46,564 nucleotides of DNA from Candidatus Sulfotelmatobacter sp. (GTDB lineage Bacteria; Eisenbacteria; RBG-16-71-46): NCBI GenBank assembly GCA_035498555.1, contig DATKAB010000062.1, positions 1-46,564 on the forward strand, written 5' to 3'. This document shows positions 41,168-46,564 of the stretch, one piece after another (position 1 is the first letter of the stretch; every line of letters begins with the position of its first letter). The position numbers and the translations under genes were made by a program. Under the pieces are notes generated by a model that was not told where the DNA came from, did no database searches, and saw only the letters and a program-made list of their open reading frames with translations.

Positions 41168-41561
41168 CCCTCGTTCCTCCTGCGCCGGTTGCCCCGCGTT
41201 TCGCGCGAGTTTCCCCACTCTTCAGCGGTCGCGCCCGGCCGCGCTCCTCACGCCGCGCCGCGTAGATTTTCTGCGAGCGCGGCTCGCGCGCTCGCCGGCC
41301 ACAAGAGTGTCGGTCCGGCAGACACCCGGGGCTCGAAATGGCTCTCAATTCCGCCGCAAATCCGCCTGCTGTCGGGCCAGCTTACAGTTTTCTCCCTGGC
41401 GGCGGCCTGGTCGGCCTCATGGGAGCACGTCAAGGAACGCCCACCCGCTTGGGGGTGTTGCAATTGCCGCGAGAGACGTGCTCGCGGCACGAGGCTTGCG
41501 GAGGGGAGAGGCCAAGAGCTGCCCTGCCGAGTCTCACTGGAGTCAGAAAAGGATTACCCCC
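41168..41561 (+). other. Long leader region before the PEP-CTERM gene (394 bases)
   Basis: Divergent region between the four-cysteine gene (minus) and the PEP-CTERM gene (plus). No credible coding frame is seen. It contains a small hairpin GTGTC/GACAC around 41308-41326 and the structured element at 41423-41491 listed separately. I looked for a sigma54 -24/-12 pair, which often precedes PEP-CTERM genes, and for a cyclic-di-GMP-I riboswitch core, and found neither with correct spacing or sequence. Confidence 0.5.
41423..41491 (+). ncRNA. Candidate structured leader RNA with two exclusive hairpins
   Basis: A perfect 9-bp stem pairs GAGCACGTC (41423-41431) with GACGTGCTC (41475-41483). Inside it a second hairpin pairs CACCC (41442-41446) with GGGTG (41453-41457), flanked by GC/GC pairs at 41439-41440/41460-41461. 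The right arm of the large stem can instead form a local hairpin, CGTGC (41477-41481) with GCACG (41487-41491). The two states exclude each other, as in switching leaders. The element ends about 70 bases before the PEP-CTERM start codon. GC-rich sequence makes chance hairpins common, so confidence is limited. Confidence 0.42.
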
Positions 41562-41870
41562 ATGAAGAAGTGGCTTCTCACTCTCGCGGTCCTGGCGATC
41601 CTCGCGTCGCCGGCTCTCGCCTACGTCCAGAGCGGACATCTCCTCTCGAATTCCCAGGGAAACGGCGCGGCGGCTCGTGCCAGCCGGGTTCCTTCATGGA
41701 TCGAGAGCCACGGCCCGCTGACCCAGCCCGGGGCTCCGAATGTGGATCCGCCGGTGATGCCGTTCGGCGAAGGTCCGAGCCGTCCGATCCCGGAGCCGGG
41801 CACCATGGCTCTCGCTTCTCTCGGTCTTCTTGCGCTCGGGGTCTCCAGGGCCCGGCGCCGCGGGCACTGA
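41562..41870 (+). CDS. Small PEP-CTERM exported protein
   Basis: 102 residues from ATG 41562 (AAGGA 7-11 bases upstream). Residues 1-20 form a signal peptide (MKKWLLTLAVLAILASPALA). The short mature part (YVQSGHLLSNSQGNGAAARASRVP...) is Gly/Pro/Ser-rich with no domain. The C-terminus is a textbook PEP-CTERM signal: IPEPGT (PEP at residues 77-79), a hydrophobic stretch MALASLGLLALGV and a basic end SRARRRGH. Such proteins are sorted and cleaved by exosortase, usually for exopolysaccharide-linked export. No exosortase gene is in this window. It is flanked by a structured leader and a strong terminator, so it appears to be a single-gene transcript. Confidence 0.9.
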   Translation: MKKWLLTLAVLAILASPALAYVQSGHLLSNSQGNGAAARASRVPSWIESHGPLTQPGAPNVDPPVMPFGEGPSRPIPEPGTMALASLGLLALGVSRARRRGH

Positions 41871-41908
41871 TCGGCCGGGCATCCCCACGACCAGCTGACC
41901 CATCCCGC

Positions 41909-41939
41909 GCAGCGGCGGAGTCCTCGACTCCGCCGCTGC
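41909..41939 (+). terminator. Strong hairpin terminator after the PEP-CTERM gene
   Basis: GCAGCGGCGGAGTC (41909-41922) pairs perfectly over 14 bp with 41926-41939 around a 3-base loop, 38 bases after the PEP-CTERM stop. AGTCTTTC follows, a short T-rich stretch. It is the most stable simple hairpin I found in the window. Confidence 0.7.
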
Positions 41940-41976
41940 AGTCTTTCGGGCTCGCCGTAGACTAGACTTGCGGGTC

Positions 41977-44079
41977 ATGCCTGCCCCATCACGCCGGGCG
42001 CGCAAGGCTCCCCCCGCTTCGCGACCGGCCCGATCCCGCGACGGCGCCGCCTTGCCCTCGATCACCACCGATCGTCTGCTCACGCGCGCGGCCTGGGCTC
42101 TGGCCGCGGTGCTCGGACTCGCCCTCGGCTTCATGATCGCCGGCCCGCACCGGATCGGCGACTACATGGCCGAGACCGATTTCTACGGCGCCTATGCCGC
42201 CGGCGCGCGCCTGATCCAGCACGGGCACCTGATCCCGTCGCGTTACGGCGTGGTGGGGCCGGGATACGAGGTGTTGCTGGCGCTCGCCGGCTTCCTGATT
42301 CCCAATCTGTTCGTGGCCGCCGAGATCCTGTCTCTGCTCGCCACCGTGGCCACTCTGCTGCTGTGGTTCGCCATCCTCCGCCGGCTCGTGGACGCGCGCG
42401 TGGCTTTCGCCGCCGCCCTGCTGTTCGCGGCCAACACGTTCGTCTTCCGCTATGGCTTCTCGGCCACCACCGACGCGCCGGCGATCGCCTGGCAGGCGCT
42501 CGCGTTCTTCCTACTGCTCACCCCCGGCGATGGCCGCGCCCGCTTCGGCGCCGGGCTCGCCGGCGCGATCGCGTTCCTCACCCGCTACAACGCCATCTAC
42601 CTGCTGCCGGCCGGACTGCTGGCGATGCTCGCCGGCGCGACTCCGGCGCGCGCCGACGCCGGAGTTTCGCGGCGCCGGCAGGCGCTGCTCTTCACGCTCG
42701 GATTCCTGGCGCCGGTGGTGCCCTGGGTGGTGTATTCGCTCGCGCACGGCTCGGGGTTCTCGTTCCAGCTCCATCACAACATCGCCTACGAGGTGTTCGC
42801 CCGCTCGAAGGGCATTCCCTGGGACGACTACCAGAAGTACATGCAGGCCAACTTTCACAACCTCGGCGACGTGATCGCTCGCGATCCGCGCGCGGTGGCG
42901 ACGCGCCTGCTGCTCAACGTCTTCGAGCACCTGCGCGACGATGCGACGAAACTGCTCGGGCTGGCGACGGCGATCGCCGCAGCGGCCGGACTCGCGCTGT
43001 ACGCGCTCGACCGCCGCGCGCGTGCGCTGTGGCCGGTGATGTTCGGCGGCGCGCTGCTGTTCCTCACGCTGGTGCCGGCGTTCTACTCGGAGCGCTATTC
43101 GCTCGCTCTCATGCCGATGTATGCGGCCCTGGGCGGCCTCGCCTTCGGTTCGCCGCGGCTGGCGTTCCCGCTCGGGCGCGCGTGGCTCAAGGCCCCGCTG
43201 ATCCTGGTGCCGCTGACCCTGGCGCTTCGCGCCAACGTCAGGAGCCAGACCTACGCGATGACTCAGCTCCCCAACGAGGTGCTCGAAGCGGCCGAGACGC
43301 TGCGCGCGCTCAAGCGCCCCGGCGACCGGTTGATCGCCCGCAAGCCCCATCTCGCGTTCCACGCGGGCGTCGAGGCCGCGCCGTTCCCGTTTGCTGATTC
43401 GCTCGGGGATCTGGCGGCCGGAGCGAGGCAGCTGGGAGCGCGCTGGATGTTCTTCTCGTGGCCCGAGGCCGAAACGCGTCCCGCGTTCTGGTTCCTGCTC
43501 GACACTGCCGCGACCGTGCCCGGGCTCACGGTGCGCAAGGTGACGACACTGCACCCGGCGGTGCTCTACGAGATCGGCCCCGAGTTCGGGCGCACGCCGG
43601 CCTGGTTCTCGAACGACACGCTGCGCGCCTGGCACACGCTGCGCGCACGCACCCTGGTGGACGCCGGCAATTCCTCGCTGCTCGCCAGCCGGGGCGCGAT
43701 CGAGCGAGCGCTCGGCCGCTACGAGGACGCGCGCGCGTCGCTGCAGGCAGCCCTGGCCGGCGACCCCAACAATCTCGAGGTGCTGCTCGAGCTCGGCGCG
43801 GTCGGCTACCAGCTGAACGACGCCGCGCTCTCGATCGCTGCGCTCGAGCGCGCGGTTCAGCTCCATCCCGACAACGCCGACGCGCGGCTCGGCCTTGGCT
43901 GGGCGTACGACCTCGCCGGCCGCGACGTGGATGCCGCGGCAACCTGGGCGCCGGTGGTGTCTCAGGCGCGCGATGTTGCTACGCTGCGCCGCATGCGAGA
44001 AGTGCTGCAGAGCGCCGGCAACGTCGCGGCCGCCGCCGAAGCCGAGCGCGCGCTCCAGCGACCGGGTCCGGCCCGATGA
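41977..44079 (+). CDS. GT-C-like polytopic membrane protein (glycosyltransferase 39 style) with C-terminal TPRs
   Basis: 700 residues from ATG 41977 (a TTG three codons earlier is possible). The basic N-terminus is followed by about ten membrane helices. The first extracytoplasmic loop, MAETDFYGAYAAGARLIQHGHLIPSRYGVVGPGYEVLLALAG, contains the acidic residue in the usual D/E position of GT-C (ArnT/PMT-like) enzymes. LFAANTFVFRYGFSATTDAPAIAWQALAFFLLLTP and FLTRYNAIYLLPAGLLAMLAG also fit that family. The C-terminal part, from about residue 560, has TPR units (ALGRYEDARASLQAALAGDPNNLEVLLELGAVGYQLNDAALSIAALERAVQLHPDNADARLGLGWAYDLAGRD). It would transfer sugars from lipid carriers if active. Its stop overlaps the next gene's start (ATGA). 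It shares its architecture with the protein at 29492. Confidence 0.88.
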   Translation: MPAPSRRARKAPPASRPARSRDGAALPSITTDRLLTRAAWALAAVLGLALGFMIAGPHRIGDYMAETDFYGAYAAGARLIQHGHLIPSRYGVVGPGYEVLLALAGFLIPNLFVAAEILSLLATVATLLLWFAILRRLVDARVAFAAALLFAANTFVFRYGFSATTDAPAIAWQALAFFLLLTPGDGRARFGAGLAGAIAFLTRYNAIYLLPAGLLAMLAGATPARADAGVSRRRQALLFTLGFLAPVVPWVVYSLAHGSGFSFQLHHNIAYEVFARSKGIPWDDYQKYMQANFHNLGDVIARDPRAVATRLLLNVFEHLRDDATKLLGLATAIAAAAGLALYALDRRARALWPVMFGGALLFLTLVPAFYSERYSLALMPMYAALGGLAFGSPRLAFPLGRAWLKAPLILVPLTLALRANVRSQTYAMTQLPNEVLEAAETLRALKRPGDRLIARKPHLAFHAGVEAAPFPFADSLGDLAAGARQLGARWMFFSWPEAETRPAFWFLLDTAATVPGLTVRKVTTLHPAVLYEIGPEFGRTPAWFSNDTLRAWHTLRARTLVDAGNSSLLASRGAIERALGRYEDARASLQAALAGDPNNLEVLLELGAVGYQLNDAALSIAALERAVQLHPDNADARLGLGWAYDLAGRDVDAAATWAPVVSQARDVATLRRMREVLQSAGNVAAAAEAERALQRPGPAR

Positions 44080-44984
44080 CGGCGCGGCCCTTTCGCGGGG
44101 CTCTCCTCGGCCCGGCCGCCACGCTGCTGCTGCTCGCGCTGTGCTCGGGCTGCGCCGGGTCGCAGCGAAGCGTGCGGCACGCTCCCCGCGCGCGCACCGC
44201 CCCGCCGCCCGCCGATTCGCTCACCCTGCTGCTGTGGCACATGGACGAGACCGGCGGCAGCGAGGTCACCGACGCCGGGCCGCTTCACCTGCTCGGCCTC
44301 GCCGGACCCGACACGCGGACCGACTTCGGCCGCATCGAGCGCGCGCGGCTGTTCACGCGCAGCATCGATTCGTTCGTGGCCTGTGGCTATGCCGATCCGC
44401 TCGAGTCGCCCGCCGCGCTCACCGTCGAGGCCTGGGTGCGCGTGGACGAATACGGACAGTACGAGGACACGCCGATCGCCGGACGCTGGACCCCGAACGT
44501 CAACGAGCACAGCTGGCTGTTCACGGTGCTCGGACGGGACCTGCTCCCGCCGATCGCCAACCTGCCGAGCCCGGGCCAGCACCAGGACCTGCTGCCCGCC
44601 TCGATCGGGGGCGACAACCTGGGCAAGCTGATGTTCGCATTCCAGCCGCGTGATGCCGGCAGTCCACTGTCGTTCGTGTCGAATCGCGCGCTCGAGATCG
44701 GCCGCTGGACGCACGTCGCGGTCAGCTACGACGGGCGGGTGGTGCGCTTCTATGTCGATGGCAATCTCGATGCCCAGTACGCCGTGCTGGGCGCCATTCG
44801 TCCCAGCCCGGCGCCGCTGCTGGTGGGCAACTCGTTCGATCCGCGCTGGCTCACCAACTTCGGTACCACCGAGATCCACGTCCTCTCCAACGTCGATCGC
44901 AATCCCTACTACGCCTTCGTCGGCGCGATCGACGAGCTGCGCATCTCGAACGCCGTCCGCACCGCGTTCCCGTACGTGCGATAG
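44076..44984 (+). CDS. LamG/concanavalin-like lipoprotein
   Basis: 302 residues from ATG 44076. A lipoprotein-type signal ends in LLLLALCSGC (C26 the likely lipid cysteine, with an unusual C-S-G before it). The mature protein is a LamG-like jelly roll: LLLWHMDETGGSEVTDAGPLHLLGLAG, SPAALTVEAWVRVDEYGQYEDTPIAGRW, GRWTHVAVSYDGRVVRFYVDGNLDAQYAVLG and YYAFVGAIDELRISNAVRTAF. This 'W.h.det...d.s......G' start and 'fsGxIDELRISN' end are the standard frame of laminin-G-like carbohydrate-binding domains. Expected to sit on the outer or inner membrane and bind glycans or proteins. Translationally coupled to the upstream membrane protein, suggesting a shared cell-surface role. Confidence 0.88.
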   Translation: MTARPFRGALLGPAATLLLLALCSGCAGSQRSVRHAPRARTAPPPADSLTLLLWHMDETGGSEVTDAGPLHLLGLAGPDTRTDFGRIERARLFTRSIDSFVACGYADPLESPAALTVEAWVRVDEYGQYEDTPIAGRWTPNVNEHSWLFTVLGRDLLPPIANLPSPGQHQDLLPASIGGDNLGKLMFAFQPRDAGSPLSFVSNRALEIGRWTHVAVSYDGRVVRFYVDGNLDAQYAVLGAIRPSPAPLLVGNSFDPRWLTNFGTTEIHVLSNVDRNPYYAFVGAIDELRISNAVRTAFPYVR

Positions 44985-45003
44985 GCACGCTTCTGGCAGC
45001 CGG

Positions 45004-45028
45004 CTCCCGGACCACCCGCCTCCGGGAG
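45004..45028 (+). promoter_or_regulatory. Hairpin that could mask the ribosome site of the second protease
   Basis: CTCCCGG (45004-45010) can pair perfectly with CCGGGAG (45022-45028). The right arm contains the GGGAG ribosome site, 7 bases before ATG 45036. In the folded state initiation would be blocked, so translation may depend on unfolding or on read-through from the upstream gene. Confidence 0.4.
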
Positions 45029-45035
45029 ATCCGAC

Positions 45036-46564
45036 ATGCGAAGTCGTGCGCTGCTGGTCGCGCTCCTGATCGCTGCCGTCGCGGCCCGCCGTGACGCCCA
45101 CGCCGAAGCCATGCCGGGGGCGGATGCCGCCGAGCGCCTCGAGATCGCCCGCCACGTCGTGGTCATGCTGTCGCCGCCGCGCGCGGGCCAGACGCCGGCG
45201 AGCCAGCGCGCGCGCTTCCTCGAACGTGTCGCGCCGCTGGCGTTGGCGCCGCTCGACCGGCTGGCGGACCGCGCAGCCGGCGCCGCACCCGACCCCTTCG
45301 GCCTCGATCCCGCGCGCGTGCTCCGCCTCGCCGCCGCCGATCCCGAGGCGGCGCGTGCCGCGCTCGCCTCGCTCGCCGCGGATCCGCAGGTGGCATGGGC
45401 GGAGCCCGAGCGGGCGCGCGAAGCCTGCGCCTTCCCGCTCGACGATTCACCGCCCGACGATCCGCTCTATCTCGACACGCGCCAGTGGGGCCTGTGGAAC
45501 GCGGGCGCGACGGGAGTCTTCGGCGGGCTTTCCGGCGCCGACATCGGGGCGCGCGAAGCGTGGCGGCTCTCGTGCGGCGCGAACGGGGTGCTGCTGGGCG
45601 TCGCCGACACCGGCATCGATCCCGCTCACCCGGACCTCGCGCGGGCTCTCCCGGATGGTTCGCCGCGGCTCGCACTCGGCGTCGGCGTGGCGGGCGAGCC
45701 CTCCGCCTGGGCCGATTCCAACGGTCACGGCACCGCCGTCGCCGGGGTGATGGCGGCGCGGACGCACGACGGTCCGCACTTCGACTCGCTCGGCGTCGCC
45801 GGCGTGTGCGGAGGCGATGGCGGCGACAACGCCGGATGCCGGCTCGCCATCTTCAAGATCGCGCCGGGGCATTCCGGCACCGCCTCGTCCTTCGACATCG
45901 CGCGCGCCATCGTGCTGGCCGCTGACGCCGGTGTGCGCGCGCTCAACCTGTCGTTCGCCGGCGACGGCGCGAGCATCGTCGAGCGCCGCGCGCTCTACTA
46001 CGCCATCACGCGCGGCTGCGTGGTGGTGGCGGCGATCGGCAATCGCGGGCTCACCGCGCCGCTCGCGCCGCAGTATCCGGCGGCCTACGCGGCCGAGGGC
46101 CTGTGCGTGGCGGTCGGGGCCAGCGACGCGTGGGATCGGCGCGCCGCGTTCTCGTCCTGTGGACCGGGGCTCGATCTGCTGGCGCCCGGCCTCGACATCT
46201 GGAGCACCGGCCTCACCTATTCGAACGGCCTCGGCGCCAGCACCCGCGGTTATCTCGACGCCTCGGGCACCTCGCTCGCGGCGCCGTTCGTGACGGGAAC
46301 GATCGGGCTGATGGCGGCGTATTGTCCAGGCCTCGGCGACACCGACTTCCAACAACTGCTGCGCATGAGCGCTCACGACCTCGGCGCTCCGGGACCGGAG
46401 GCCGATACCGGCTGGGGCCGGCTCGACGCCGCGGCGGCGCTGCGGCTGATCCCGCCCGGCACCGGCGTCTGGCACGATGAAACCGAGACCATCGCGCGTC
46501 CGACCGGCGTGTTCGACACGCTGAGAGTGGCGGCGGATTCGTTCGGCACCTTCGATCGCGGAAC
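45036..46564 (+). CDS. Subtilisin-like (S8) secreted serine protease (3' end outside window)
   Basis: At least 509 residues; the frame is open to the right edge. Signal peptide MRSRALLVALLIAAVAARRDAHA. A propeptide (RHVVVMLSPP...AALASLAADPQVAWAEPERAREA) precedes the catalytic domain. Triad: D191 (LLGVADTGIDPAHPDLA), H231 (DSNGHGTAVAGVMAA) and S413 (DASGTSLAAPFVTGTIGLMAAY), with the oxyanion N336 (VVVAAIGNRGL). Cysteines in GVCGGDGGDNAGCRLAIF and RAAFSSCGP may form disulfides. After the protease domain a new region begins (GTGVWHDETETIARPTGVFDTLRVAADSFGTFDRG), so further domains, perhaps including a sorting domain, are expected beyond the edge. Compared with the protease at 15452 its codon use follows the GC-rich style of the window, so the two are distant relatives rather than a recent duplication. 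Confidence 0.93.
   Translation, partial: MRSRALLVALLIAAVAARRDAHAEAMPGADAAERLEIARHVVVMLSPPRAGQTPASQRARFLERVAPLALAPLDRLADRAAGAAPDPFGLDPARVLRLAAADPEAARAALASLAADPQVAWAEPERAREACAFPLDDSPPDDPLYLDTRQWGLWNAGATGVFGGLSGADIGAREAWRLSCGANGVLLGVADTGIDPAHPDLARALPDGSPRLALGVGVAGEPSAWADSNGHGTAVAGVMAARTHDGPHFDSLGVAGVCGGDGGDNAGCRLAIFKIAPGHSGTASSFDIARAIVLAADAGVRALNLSFAGDGASIVERRALYYAITRGCVVVAAIGNRGLTAPLAPQYPAAYAAEGLCVAVGASDAWDRRAAFSSCGPGLDLLAPGLDIWSTGLTYSNGLGASTRGYLDASGTSLAAPFVTGTIGLMAAYCPGLGDTDFQQLLRMSAHDLGAPGPEADTGWGRLDAAAALRLIPPGTGVWHDETETIARPTGVFDTLRVAADSFGTFDRG

Noticed and set aside
41168-41561. Cyclic-di-GMP riboswitch or sigma54 promoter before the PEP-CTERM gene
   Set aside because: The conserved core of the riboswitch is absent, and no GG-N10-GC pair with a reasonable match to the -24/-12 consensus was found.
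15452-46564. Recent duplication of the two S8 proteases
   Set aside because: They share only the catalytic motifs; their propeptides, lengths and codon use differ.

Overview
The window is GC-rich and gene-dense and carries almost only bacterial chromosomal genes; no rRNA, tRNA, CRISPR array or insertion sequence was seen. Several secreted proteins end in a Por-sorting/FlgD-like beta-sandwich (pattern 'FDLSGRRVA..L..G.....W.G....G...A.G.YF.R......T.R..VL'). With the high GC, SpeI-independent codon bias, GTG/TTG starts and a PEP-CTERM protein, this suggests a GC-rich member of the FCB group such as Candidatus Eisenbacteria. That assignment is inference from protein style, not from a marker gene.

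Layout. 1-513: start of a secreted cysteine-containing protein (runs off the left edge). 594-9098 (minus strand): a tightly coupled copper/silver-type efflux operon in the order small CC-motif protein, TolC-like outer membrane factor, CusB-like adaptor with an extra FixH-like domain, CusA-like RND pump, PepSY-like membrane protein, cupredoxin lipoprotein, CPA2 cation/proton antiporter. 9444-14228: a surface protein with a C-terminal sorting domain, a YdjM-like membrane protein, a VOC protein and a large LVIVD-repeat (choice-of-anchor B) surface protein. 14355-19082: three secreted/envelope genes (beta-propeller lipoprotein, subtilisin-like protease, barrel-like protein) whose codon use differs visibly from the rest, a possible acquired block. 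19213-20214: TolB-like propeller lipoprotein. 20215-23961: long structured leader and the adenosylcobalamin-dependent ribonucleotide reductase NrdJ. 24076-26484: small lipoprotein, barrel-like protein, Ca2+/H+ exchanger. 26463-27513: doxX-marR operon with a strong palindromic operator. 27842-31620: cysteine dioxygenase, YeiH-type sulfate exporter, a polytopic membrane-TPR protein and an S4 RNA-binding protein. 31767-35208: succinate dehydrogenase of the Sdh1 type (membrane anchor, flavoprotein, iron-sulfur protein). 35239-36699: HD-GYP protein. 36978-40984: tandem secreted endonuclease/exonuclease/phosphatase paralogues with sorting domains. 40976-41167: 63-residue four-cysteine protein. 41562-41870: PEP-CTERM protein with a leader able to form two exclusive hairpins. 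41977-44984: GT-C-like membrane protein with TPRs and a LamG-like lipoprotein. 45036-end: second subtilisin-like protease, cut by the right edge.

How the genes fit together: the efflux operon joins periplasmic metal capture (cupredoxin, methionine-rich FixH-like domain) to tripartite export. The cysteine dioxygenase/exporter pair fits cysteine-sulfur oxidation followed by export of the oxidised sulfur. The remaining material is dominated by envelope and secreted proteins. All calls were made by reading the sequence; no database search was run.
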